From: Patiria miniata
Lineage: Eukaryota; Echinodermata; Asteroidea; Valvatida; Asterinidae
Length of the DNA stretch: 64,000 nucleotides
NCBI RefSeq assembly: GCF_015706575.1
Contig: NW_024037074.1
Coordinates: 18,155,334 to 18,219,333 of the forward strand
Reading direction: 5' to 3'
The notes beneath the pieces are model-generated. The model was not told where the DNA came from. It did no database searches and saw nothing but the letters and a program-made list of their open reading frames with translations. Every line of letters begins with the position of its first letter. The first letter of the stretch is position 1. Position numbers and translations under genes: made by a program. Positions 21,019 through 33,053 of the stretch are shown here, piece by piece.

Positions 21019-24000
21019 CTTCCTACATATGATTCGAATTATGAAACGGCAATAGTCGGGAACTAGGATATAATTTTACACCCTTCTACTGTAAGCAAAC
21101 AGGACGCTGGGATACACTGTGATGAATTCGCGCTCTGATTGGTTGGATTTGCGTGACCAGTGACCTGCGCGTCATCAAGGTCATGACTCTGCAAGGTTTG
21201 AAACGGCCGTTAAGACTGATTCAGTACTCTTATATTCCAGTTTAGAGATGTTTTTTCTCGTTAAAAAGCGTAATTATGTAGGAAATTCTGTAAAACTTAT
21301 CTGTGTTGTAAATTTACAATTCCCGTCACTCGCTCAGGCTCGGATTGCATTATGCAACGCTAACAATTTTGTCCACATGGTCTGCAATGAATCAGAAATA
21401 ACATCCGGTATGGAATGTGCGCAATTCTATGGGAAATTTTCGGATAGCATTTGCGCACATTGTCTAACTGCGGTCTTGAACAGCTGCAGCCAGATGCTTT
21501 ATACATAGGTCATAGGCCACGTCCTTCACAAGATTCTGTGAAGCTCATCAGAGTATCCCTTCGTCCTGTTTGAAGGGCGGGATTCGCTCTGCTCCATTTA
21601 TCCTCAAATCGAGAAAGACAGAATCTGTTTTTCTCGGCCCAAACCAGGCTAAACCTTAACCTATCAAATGGGTCACAGATATACACCTACACATCGTCTC
21701 GAGGACAATCGTCACGCATTGGTGCTAGAATTATACACATACATGAACATGTAATTGACTTTCTCCACGGCGCTGCGGCGGCGTGAACTGGGCTAATGCA
21801 TTCTGGCCAGCTGCGTGTATTTTTCCTCCTTTGTCGCCCGATATGCGCCCTCGAAATTGCCAAGAAACAAAACTTACCAAACTGCTCAATGTCAGCTACG
21901 TTTTTATAATGCGTGATTGGTTTTCCACATTTTCGACGGCGTGTAGTACATGGTGTTTATTGCGAGAAGCGACGAAGCGTCGTGTTACGACCCGATGAAT
22001 GACAACCAATTTCTGACATTTAGCTGATTGCTGCGACCACTCTGCCAGAAGATTTGGTTACTGAATAGTTGGCCTCCCTGGATATCAAAAATGACGAGAT
22101 TTGAAAGATTTTCGACAGAGTTCCAATACAATTCTGTCTCAGTTGCAGGACAAAACCTGAACTGAATACATTTGAGAAAAAAAAGTACACCCTTAAAACA
22201 ACACAATCAAAATACTGTCTAGTTTGTTGAGAAATAACTTGAGATACTTGTACCCGAGTCCTGACGGGAAGTCTTGAAAACACTCGCGCGTCGATCGTTA
22301 TATAGCTTCGACTAGATTCCCTTCAACGCACATTTTCGTACTTTAAGTTGCACCTGGCTGTCTTCGATTGCCTTGATAAGTTTGACTTTGATTATTCATT
22401 AACTCCGACTACAGTGCTTTGTTTTTGTAGGAGTCAGAAGTTAAATATCCATATGTGATCAGGGTTATCAACGTGAAGATTCTTGATGTGGATGACACCG
22501 GTATTAGCACAGAGGGTTTTCAAAATGTTCTTGGAGATGTTGACCTTTTAAAATCTGATCAACTTAGAGTTTCAAAATGTGAGGCTTCCGTAAAGAAAGT
22601 TCACCGATTAAATAATGTCAGATCCAGAACAAGATTTAGTAGGGCTATATACGCTAAAAAGTAGTTGTAAAACTATTCAGACTTCGTGTTCGCCCCCTGT
22701 TTTTCACTGAGCAAACCCCCCCCCCTTATCGCTGTACTTCCTAACATCATTTTGTCTTGAACCGTTGCCTTAGCAACCTTAGCTAACGACGGCCGAATCT
22801 AGACCAAAAAATCAGTAGCCATATTCATTTTGAGAACCTTTAAACGAAATCAGCGTGTAATCATTGGGAAAATCTTATTGGGTCAGTAAGTGAGGCGCCA
22901 CGAATCTCAATCATTCATTTTTTATCATAATATGTTTTATTTGTCTGTACGAGTTGTTGACTTCTTATTTTTGTCTTCTTCAGGAGGGGATGGGATTGGA
23001 GTGGGAGGTTTTCTTCCGTCAGCACCGATGATTTTCATCGGCAATAAAAGGTATATACAACATTTGCTTTTGCTGTAATTTTCAGAAATGAATTTTTTTG
23101 GGGGGGGAGGGGGTAGTATTTCGTAGTAAATATTGTTACACTGACCTGTTTCAAGTTTTGTGTTTATAGTGCTTGAAAAACCAGCCAATTCTTGCAGTCT
23201 GGTTCCTGACCCTACTTCAGACAAACCATAACAATTTGTAGAGTCAGGGAATTGTCAGGTCAGGGAACCGAACTAGCTAGCTTGCACCCGTCCACAGAAT
23301 TGTTAAACCGATTGCCAACAAAATGTGGACTGACTAAATTTGGTAAATGGGGGCAGTACTTGAAAAAAAGAATAACGATACAAACATTCGACTATTCTTG
23401 AAAATGACAGCACACCAGGTGTTATGATTTCACAGGATGCTTGAGACTGTTATTCACTTACAGTCAGGTAAGGTATATCATAATAATTGTGTTAATTTTG
23501 TTTTTGATGTTTGCAAATGCTGTATATTATCTTTAAGTATATTCCATTAAAGGGTGAGGAAGAAATTCTCCCCCCCCCCCACAAATTTTTTTTAAAAAAT
23601 AGGTGGAAATCCCAGGACGCGATGGGAAGATATACTCCCCCATCATTTTACTTTCTTTTACCGGCAGGATTATCCCCGCGGATTTGTAAATTGACAAAAG
23701 ATACCGATCATGAAGTCTTTCTGTCGGCATGACCAAGCAAAGTTATAGTAGTAAGAGAACAGGGGGAAGAAATGCTACCCTGAGTGATAAAAACAAACTG
23801 CTGGGAAATGTGGTAACACGCGGGTAAGTAGGTCTACACACGACTTGTGTACAAGTTCCAGTCCCTGAACAGCGCCACCAACTGTCGGTTTAAAGGGATG
23901 ATGGAAAGTGGAAAACCGGAAACATTCAGATTTCTTATCATCACCCTCACTGGTCGAAACAAACGTACGGTCCTTCTAAATCGACTATAATACTTATAAG

Positions 24001-25384
24001 TCAAAAATATATCAAACAAATAATCCAAAACATACCGAAAATAGACCAATGTATGTAGGTTATTTTTAAATTATGAGCTAATGAAATACTCGTAATTAGA
24101 GATTCAGCCTTCGGAGAAAGATAATAAAACGATCAAGCTAGCTTTGCAAACGTTTAATAAAGGTTCACACTTTGTGTTGTTTTTTTTTAAAGAAAAATCC
24201 ATGTTCAGATTTAGATAGATTACACAGCGGTGACGATCCATTCCTTCCTCCATGCGATAACAAAGGAGTAAGATTAGCATTCTCTTCAGCTTAGGCCTAC
24301 ACGTACCCGTCTCTTTGCCCAAATTATAGCTCATGGCGTTTAATGCACCGTTAAAGAAGGTCACCGCTTGTTCCCAAACAAGGGCTTCAAACCAACTACC
24401 TGCCAGTTTATTTAAAGGCTGGTTAGATTGATTGAAATCCATTCCATGAGCTTGCACGGTAGACGTACTGTAAAGAAAAGAACAACGGGTTGATCACCTC
24501 CATCTGTACCACCACCTCCTTGCCTCTGGTTAAAAAAAGAAAGAAATCGATTCTCCCAAATCTTGTATTTTCATCGTTTTATGGCCATTGGATGTTTACA
24601 AAACACCGGAGGGAAAGCTGTCACAAAACCTGACAAGGGAACCAAACCCCCCGGCGTTGACCATTTTCAGTTGTTGACTTCTGTCGGCTTCAGGCTGCGA
24701 CGGAGCAAGGGCCAAGACATTCCACGAGTAATGCAAGTGAATCCTTGTAGAGAATAAATAGTCCGCGCAGACGGGGAAGAATTGGAAGGTCGTAGAATGT
24801 GATTGCCATGTTGTTGACAGTACAGACTGTTCTGAGATTTCTGAGGTTTTTAAAAGTTTTCCACCGACTTAGAAGCTCCAAGTAAAAGTATGAAACGTTA
24901 CACCTTTGTTTAATAAACAAAAAATCCTGGATTTAGATTACTATAATCTTGATGGATTTGCTTTTGATGTAAAAGAAATGTTTTGAGTTTAAAAAAAAAG
25001 CTGGGTTTCGTCTCAATTCATTTCAACAAATTTTAATTTAAAATTGACAGTTTAAGAGTCACACACGAAGATCAAATCTCCTTCGCCTACATTGGCTTGG
25101 CGCCGGGCGTGATGTCGCCAAACGTCTTGATTATACTGGTGTTTATGGTGCGGAGGTTTTTTTATTCATATTAATAAGTGAAAAGTCCGCACGTTGGCGT
25201 CAAGAATACTGTACCAGTTAAGAGTTCAGGTTCTTAAGCTTTTAGAATTTAAATAGTTGAAAAATAAACAAGTGAGTTACGGAGTGATATTTAATTCTCA
25301 GCAGTTGGAACGGAGGGACACGGCAATTTTCAACGATGTTGAAAAATGCTACAGAAGTACAGGTAATGTTTAATTTTCCTTGAA
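21019..25384. other. Spacer without recognised gene
   Basis: No confident gene. An open stretch at 22431-22664 after a TTTTTGTAG acceptor-like site was considered and not accepted. On the minus strand, CTATATAA near 22300 followed by a TTTCAAG about 28 bases on resembles a core promoter, without further support. G and C runs at 23096 and 23570 may be ends of one low-definition inverted repeat. Confidence 0.35.
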
Positions 25385-25550
25385 TAGACCTTTATCATGC
25401 TGCCACCATTTCAGTCATGTTCCTTGTATCCAATAACAGTACTGAATGATACTGTTTTTTGTGACCAGACTATTTTCCTTCTAGCCTCGCTTTGGTTACG
25501 TTGATTTGAATGGGAACAAATCCAGATGGCCGCAACACGATAATGGTCTA
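25385..25550 (+). mobile_element. MITE family A, copy 2
   Basis: Starts TAGACCTTTATCATG and ends CACGATAATGGTCTA, with TA at both ends. The body matches copies at 5891-6058 (inverted) and 44875-45060 (direct). It is 166 bp. Confidence 0.8.
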
Positions 25551-27704
25551 TGAAGAAGCTCCTTTTCAATGTTAACGTTTGAATCGTGTTCAATAAACGT
25601 AACGTGAACAAATAATCAAGAGCTCTGTTTGCCAAGTTTGACTCAAACAGAGCAAAGAGCGTCCATCATTTGTTAGCCGATTCACACGCTTGTAGCAGAC
25701 AGAGCAGCCGTTCTGTGACACAAAGGACTGCGTTTATTGATTTCCTTGAAAATAAATTACTTGAAATAACAGCATATAAGTCTCATGGGACGGTGTGATT
25801 TGACGTCATTTAAGATTGAAATCAAGTAACGCCCAATTTTTTTGTGGTAAAGTGCCACGATCACACCTTCAGACACTGTAAACCATGCCTATACCTTGGC
25901 TAGCCCTCTAGGCTAGGATTCTTTTTTTTTACAATTCTTTTCCAATTCAAGGAGGCTCGTCTGGGGAATAAAGGCATCCTTGGGACATATCTTAAGAACC
26001 TATAGCCTTTTATATAATAAGTCTTTGCTTCATACTTTTGTTGGGCAAACATTTCCCTCTAACCTAATAAATTAACTTTGGAAAAGGTTTTGTCTGAGGG
26101 ATTCTGGACCGGGAAAGGCCGTAGCCTAGCCCGTAGGGACTCCCGTGGTGGGCTGGGAATCAGAGAGATAATCTCTGGCATGACATGCCGTCTAAATGTA
26201 ACACTTATTGAGGGGATTGCTCGTTTCAGACAGGTAGTAATATATGGATTTGTGGGTGCAGGGGCACAATACAGAACTCAAGCGTAGCAGCAAGTTTCGA
26301 AGGCGTCTTTTGTTATGTTTTATTCAGTAACAATTAATGCACAAAGGGTTAATTCACTCATACATATCCCAGCAAAACAAAGGCGTTGCCCTCTCAAACT
26401 ACTACGCATACGGTCTATATCAGTGCTGACCCAGTTTCATAGCTGGTAAGCAGAAAATAGTTATCGCTAAGCAGCTTCATGTGATCGGCGTTAGTCGGCT
26501 CAGAACCCTGCAGTGACAAGCAGAACACAACACATGTCATTTTGGCTGGTGCCCTGTTTTCGTACTGCATATTTCTATCCTTAACAGTTTCATGAATAAG
26601 GAAACCAGTCCCTGGTAGATTCTGTACTATGGCTTATGGTTTTTAGTAATTGTCTTAACCTCATGGTTTTTTGTAACTGTCATAACCTCATGGAGGGGCA
26701 TAGCAGGGTGGAGCGGCAAGCTTTATCAGGGAAACGCCCCTTATCAGGTCCAAGAACCTCATTGCTTGCAAATCTTAGCCTACATCATTTACAGCATCCT
26801 CCCGCAACACTTGAGGGCCTACAAGTGCCTCGAAATTAGAAATGAAAACACGCCAGTGCATGCACCCGGCAGGGAAATAATAAACCTCCCAAAAATGTCA
26901 AATATTTCTCTTCAAGGGTAAAAGCGTAGAGCCGGTGAAAAGGGGGGGGGGTTGACTCTTTTCTGCTGCAATGCGGTAGTTTAGTTATGCCGTGCCGAAT
27001 GTACACAATACTCATTCACATCAGTCACAGAACGCGAGGTCACGCACTCCCTGGTCGACTCAGCGGGGCTACAGCGTTATAGACTTCCCTCGCATTAAAT
27101 ACAGCGGTGGAGGTAAGCCTGGGGACTGAATGGCCGGGCAGTTCAACACACAGGAGTCTTGCCAATTCATCAGCCCGACCGAGTGCAGTGAAGTAAAGCT
27201 CTTCTTTTTCTTCTCTCGCCTAACACTCAGCAGGTAAAAAAGCAAAGAGTGCAGCACGGGGAATATTTTTCTGGCCCTCGTGCGAGACAGACAGTCTATC
27301 AAGTGGCCCACTGTGTCTACGAGGTAGAGTCATCAGGACGAGGTTAAAAGCTTCTGCCTCGACCCGTGAGTTTTGTCTTTCTCTTTGCAAGCATGATGAG
27401 GCGTAAATACACGCATTAGCCGACACACTGAGCTAAGTGCGAGGCTCTTAAGCAGATCGTGCGTTCACACATCTCATGCGCCTTCGTGTGATGGTTTGAT
27501 CGATGTGAAATCGAGCAGTTTTCGTCCACGTGCCCTTTTAGTGGATTTGGCAAAAGTTACTCTGAACTTTTTCTTAAATATAAATATTGGGAGGACAAAC
27601 AGCAGACACGTGTGCTTCGGAGAGTCCTTGAAAACATTATCGATCGTGATCAACAATCTACCAGTTTGTAATGCGGATGCTGAACATACTTTTTAGGACG
27701 TGAC
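25551..27704. other. Spacer without recognised gene
   Basis: Nothing coding is recognised. A G run at 26942-26950 may mark a repeat end. The 27000-27500 part is richer in CpG and precedes a promoter-like site. Confidence 0.35.
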
Positions 27705-27705
27705 C

Positions 27706-27926
27706 ATACAAAAGGGAGGAGTGTCGAGTTTGCATTGTCAGTGAGCGACTAGTCTCCGATTCCAGCCAGAGCTTTCTGTGTACTCTTCTCAAGTCTTGGT
27801 CTCATCGGATGACGGTAGAGGCTTCAACAGTATTCAGTTGATTTGACGTCAGTTCTATCGGCAAAGGGAAATTATTTCGGCTCTGAACGCGAGGGAGACC
27901 AAGAGGGCAAGCCATTCAGTGGCCGG
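27706..27926 (+). promoter_or_regulatory. Possible core promoter and non-coding first exon
   Basis: ATACAAAAG at 27706 is TATA-like. TGTCAGTGAG with an initiator-type TCAGT lies about 32 bases later (27738-27742). No long coding frame follows, and at 27926 there is a strong donor, CCG followed by GTAAGT. A CRE-like TGACGTCA lies near 27844. This would be a 5' UTR exon of about 185 bases. No downstream coding exon was identified in the window. Confidence 0.25.
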
Positions 27927-28724
27927 TAAGTTTTGTCATATACATTTTGAAGTGATGAAATGTTGCATTCAATGTTGTTTGCAATATTACGCGTGGTATG
28001 AGTAGGAGCATTTCGGTTGCTTCATCTATGAGGATTCATGCAGTTATGACAGTGTGTATTGGTAAAAATTTTTAATTAAGGTTGGCGGTGAGTGTTGATA
28101 TCTTTCATATACTTCGGGCCTAATTTCAAAACTCTGTTATCCATGGAATTCTGCGCGTATGGTCATCGTTCTGTGCATATTACTGTACAACTCTAGCAAG
28201 AAAATTCTACTTCACCCTGTCGCCACAGCATTTTAAGTTATTAACTTAAACGGGAGTCTTGGCTAACCCGCGCGAGAATAAGCACAAAACTTTAAGCTGT
28301 ACTTGAATATTCTATGCACATTGACTGGTAATCTGCGGAACAAATTGTGGTCAAAAAGGACATTATTCTATGACGGCTGTTTGTTGTTAGTTGTTCGATT
28401 TATTTGAAATTTGTTCCGACCCAGTTACTTCATGAAATAAACGAGTGTGCCACGCAAAACTTTGGTGGACCAATTTTTTTGACGGCGTCACAGTTCGGGT
28501 CAGGCACTTTTCACCATTGCTATTTTTGTGGAACAAAAATACGACCTGACAAATACCATGTATACAAATTCCCCATTGTTGTCAGAGTTGGACTGGACCT
28601 GTTTACTCCAAAATAGTACTTTACTTTGCACAGCTTTTGCAACGTCAATACTGTACTTAAAACCCAGTTCGTCGTATAGCGAATTTTGTATAAACGCATG
28701 GTTCCCAAACAGATCATTTCTGTA
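27927..28724. other. Spacer or first intron without recognised feature
   Basis: If the promoter at 27.7 kb is real this is intron. I see no exon or repeat boundaries in it. Confidence 0.3.
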
Positions 28725-29214
28725 TTGGGTGGTGCAAAAAGAAGGAAACCCACTTTGGACTGAAATTTTACCTATTTAGGCTATTCAACTTATTTGAAGT
28801 GGTTTTTTTTTGGTATAATGTAGTAAAGTAGGCCTATATAGCTCTTTAACCATACGTGGTGAAAGAAAATCTTTTTAAAAATCGCAAGAATTGTTATGCT
28901 AATTTGAACACAAGTCACCAAAATCACTGTTGTCCATGCACTTGTAAGTCTAGTTGTGTTTTTGTCTTTTATTTAAGCTCCGGAGCTCAGTCAAGCGGAT
29001 GGAATAAAGCCGTCCGTGGACAAACAGGTTTGGCATATATTTTTAACTACCACACTCAGAGTCAAAACATGCATTTGCAATCATTTTTTCGTCACTTATG
29101 TTTAAAGATCAATATCAATATTTTAATACCATTAAATTGAATTTTTGAAATATGCTCAACAAGCAGGTGAAAATTGCTGTCAAAAGGGGGTTTCCTTCTT
29201 TTTTCACCACCCTG
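28725..29214. mobile_element. Mariner-like MITE with GGGTGGTG ends
   Basis: Inverted ends of about 35 bp share GGGTGGTG, an A run, AGAAGGAAACCC and CAATTTT-like sequence. TA flanks at 28723-28724 and 29215-29216. It is 490 bp, with no transposase. Its ends resemble those of the elements at 39728 and 52788. Confidence 0.75.
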
Positions 29215-31349
29215 TAGTGTGAATTACCCATGTCTGACTTAGAAGAAAGACATTTGGCACCCTCATTGTTTAAAACAAAATGATTGTTGATGGATGTTGA
29301 TGCGATTTCAATCAGTCTGCGGGATTTTTAGAGATATGTGTTTTTATAATGTCAGCGTAAGCTTTTCATGTCGAAATTTCAGAGACTAAGGATTAAAGGA
29401 TGCATGGTTATCCCCTTTGGTGAATAGGCTTTTAAATCTTTGGGGCCTTTACTGTATGATCACCCGTTGTTGTTTTGTTTTGTTTTGTTTCGTTTTGTTT
29501 TGTTTAATTTTGTTTTGTTTTGCATTTTCGTTTTCGAAATCATCCTTGAAAACATAGTTTTGTTATTTAATTCGAGAAACGAGACCCAAGTACCTAAACT
29601 AAAAGTACAGTTACGCGGTGAGTTCCCTTCTTTTATTCATGGTATAAATAATGAAATTTAGGATATAAATTATGCATTTATGGTACCAATTAGATGTGGG
29701 ATTAGCATAGGCCCATACGGGTTTGGCCTCGAAGGCCACTTCAGCGACCATAGTAGTAAATTATTTTATTATGAAGCCAATAGTCATGGTTCGTCGGTCA
29801 TGCATTTGTTGCAGCCGAAGACATCAAATTGCTGGGGAAAGTTCTTGGAGAATGAAGAGGCTGGCACCGACAATTAAGTCTGGTATACTGATTAATTTTT
29901 TTTGGGGGGGGGGGGCCTTGGCTGTCCAAGTTATTCTGTGCTGCAAAGAATTGAATCCCTTTTTCATACAGGATTCGAATCAAACAGGAGTGTCTTCAAA
30001 ATAATATGTATCGTCTGGTTGTTTCATTATTTCTAAGCCATTGCTTTACATGACATGATCACGTAATGCTCATCGCTATGATTTTGTCATTGTGTCATTC
30101 TGTTGTTTACTTTCAATGATATATTTCTGATATCTGACTCAAAATCTGTCGAAGTCTACTTTACTGCCACAAAGACGGATCCGGGGTGATTGGGTGGCTA
30201 ATTATTGCCATCTGCTTCAGCAATTTTGTTATTGTTTTATGGTTACATATTACTAGAAAAATCCCAATATTGTCGTTCTTGAAATGACTTAGGCCTAATG
30301 TTCTTATTGCCAATCCCGGTTCATTGCCTAAGGCTTAGGACTATGTGTTGACTTCAAACCTCAGCTTAGCCACTCCCCTCCCCCCATCTTGAAAAAAAAA
30401 ACTCAGGCACCCCTTGGAAAAAAATCATATATCCGCCACTCTGTCCCATAGATCGTTCAATCGTTCAATCGTACAATCAGTTGGGTTTGAAGGAGTTTGT
30501 AAGATTTTTGGAAAGGGTAAAGCTTACTGTTACCTAGATTGGACTTGCTGCCACGTGGATGTACCTACGGTCATTATACAATATGTCCTGGGTTTCCTGC
30601 AAACAGGTTGATTTTGAAAGTTTCTTTCCGTGAAAAGTGCCAAGAGTGATGGGGTTACTGAACTTTCTTCGACGTTCTGTTTACATTTTGTTTTACACAA
30701 TCCTGAATCCAAAGAAGATAGACGACAGAGACGCGCAAGTCGCACGTGCCTAATGCAGTGCGCTCCAAGTTATACGACTTATCACTGAGTAGGTTCCTTC
30801 AGCTTCCAGCTCCCGTGCTGTTTGGCCCTCACCACGGCAAATAAAACAGCCATTTTCCGCCGTTAATTTGGGCGCAAAAAATGACAGCTTGCCCTAGTTG
30901 TCCCGTGGCGATCGCGAAGAGGCGAGAGTGCAGGTTCGCGCAGTTAGTTGCGAGTCGAAAACAAGGCAATGGGGCGCTCAGCGCGCACAGAGCTAACTTA
31001 ATGTAATAATTTGCCTTCATGGAAATATGCTGCACCGTGGGGATAAAAGACTTTGGCTACCACAGGGGGTTCCCTGTGGATCTTTTATAGTCCGTCCTAA
31101 GCACTAAATGGCCCTATAGATTGACTCACGGCTTCCTGCGCATCATGTCGGTGTTTTGTTGGCAGTAGTTGTCCTTGCCGTGCGAAGTTTCTACCTTGGA
31201 TTGATTGATGCTATAGGCACGGTCGTATTTTACGGAGGGAAGGATAATGACAAAAAGTGGCTTTGTGTCCTTCATTATGTTGTGTAGCACACCTCAGTTT
31301 ACCTAAAGGGCCAAGATGTGTAAGTTATTGAATAATTTGAGGCTGGAAA
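29215..31349. other. Spacer with a (TTTTG)n microsatellite
   Basis: A TTTTG repeat runs about 29468-29525. A G run lies at 29907-29918. A perfect 8-bp hairpin (CCACAGGG, GGTT, CCCTGTGG) is at 31060-31079. The GC-richer stretch 30830-30990 could be regulatory. No gene recognised. Confidence 0.4.
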
Positions 31350-31647
31350 GTTTTTGCGGTTTTATTTAATATTGCTGTATGTCTGACAACGTGACCTCCT
31401 GCTTGATCATTCTTCAAAGCAGTTATAGCACTGTAGCAAGAAAGCTGGAAGAAACGGGAAGAGAAGTCGACGAAGAAATGTTGTAGGAGGAGAACCCGAC
31501 ACCAATGTTTTCGGGGAAAACTCACGGAATTAGCTATGGAAACCCAATCCCCGATGTATAAGCTTGGGTTGGAATCGAACCCGCAGAGGTCACGGAAGGC
31601 GAGGGTAGTAGCGCAAACATGAGTACCGGACTCAACTAAATCAACCA
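31350..31647 (-). mobile_element. tRNA-derived SINE, copy 2
   Basis: On the minus strand, a degraded box A (TAGTTGAGTCCGG) and a clear box B (GCGGGTTCGATTCC) are followed by GGGATTGGGTTTCCA and GGTTCTCCTCC blocks. These match the order in the SINE at 18925-19202. It ends in an A-rich AATAAAACC stretch. The minus-strand open frame of 111 codons here is not a gene. Confidence 0.75.
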
Positions 31648-32895
31648 TGTATCTCTTCAATTCTGCATTATTCAGTCACAACACCCTGAAACGAAATAAT
31701 CCGTTCACGCCATCCACACTAAGTCTTTCTAAACACTTTACAAAAAGAGTTTCAACCAAACGTATGAATTTAATGCCCCAGGCGTGGTCGTGGATTATAA
31801 TCCTCCCTTCTTCTCCTGGTTTCTTTAATTTCCAGTTAAATCGACCGCGATTAAACAGGGCGCACGGGACTAAGCGAGAACTTTACAATGACGCAAATTG
31901 CTGGCGGCTGATGACGATTTAGCACAACAGAAACCTTGTCAGCGGGGACCTCCCGATGCATTAAACTCCAACAGCCCCAGCAAGAAATCGCCATTTCTGG
32001 TCTCCAGTGTAGCTGAGTGCGCATAATGACGTCTCATTAGGCTGCAACGATTGCATGTAGGGCCTGTATTAATAATGCACAAACCATGAGTATAAGTGTA
32101 CACGATTGTGTTTGTATTGAGGTCCCCATTTTAAAACTTTAGCTAGACTTCGCACCCAAATCGATTAAGCTCTGTGTATTAGACGAACGAATTGTAGAGC
32201 ATGTGTTGTTTGTGAACAAACATGGCAACATGGATTATTGCAGGCAAAGTAGACACAGCAAGAGTTTAAATTAGGGTTGACAATGACATACGTTCGTGAA
32301 CTAACAGTGTTATTGATTTACTCCGAGGAGCACATCTGCAGTTTATCCATAGGATGATTTCGAGTACGTCCATTGAGTGTTGGTAAAAGTGAAGAACCGG
32401 ATATCGGAACGCGTGTGCAGCCGGTAGAGAATAACATTTGCTTTGAATTTCGTCGGGCTTTTGTTATTTGTTTCATTAAACCATCATTTTTAATGGTAGA
32501 TTGTCCATATCGCATAGGCTATTCACAGTGAATTGTTCAGTTTGCTTGCTTCAGTTTATTTCGACACTTGCTGACACTGCATCAGTGCAAATGTTGCCAT
32601 TTGATCAGAATGTTCTGTTTGAAATATAAATCTAAAAATTGATGTGGCCTGACGTTCTTCTTCCGAGGCAAAAATGCTGGAGGTACAAGAAACAAATATG
32701 TAGGGACCGGACTTACAAGCATGCAGGCCGGGGTTGGGAGGAGAAACTCAAAAGGGATTCATTGGGTGGGGGCACACCAGTGTAGGGGAAGGATGGAGTG
32801 GAAGGACTAGCAAAGGACGGATTAAATAGGGGAGGACAGACCTCGAGTGATACATTTAAAAAACAGGCCAATGTGGATTATCAAATGGTGCGATA
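31648..32895. other. Spacer without recognised gene
   Basis: No coding or repeat boundary was recognised. Confidence 0.3.
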
Positions 32896-33053
32896 TGTGA
32901 CAGAGGGACCCCTTCCCCTTTTGTGTTGGTTTTTACTGGTTGTTACCAGAATCTCAGGAATTCTTTTGAGATATCTTGGGGGATGTGTTAGGTAACAATA
33001 GTCTAGGGTGTTTATATAGGGTTATAGGGAGATTGGGATACCCCTCTGCCACA
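32896..33053 (-). mobile_element. MITE family D, copy 2
   Basis: Inverted relative to 20869-21018. Ends TGTGACAGAGGG and CCCCTCTGCCACA. It shares GAGATATCTTGGGGGATGTG and the adjoining GTTAGGTAACAAT on the plus strand. Confidence 0.65.

Noticed and set aside
22431-22664. Open stretch of 78 codons after a TTTTTGTAG acceptor-like site
   Set aside because: No homology recognised, no partner exons, and this length is expected by chance in a window of this size.
31060-31079. Perfect 8-bp hairpin as a regulatory element or terminator
   Set aside because: Short hairpins of this size occur by chance, and no adjoining gene uses it.
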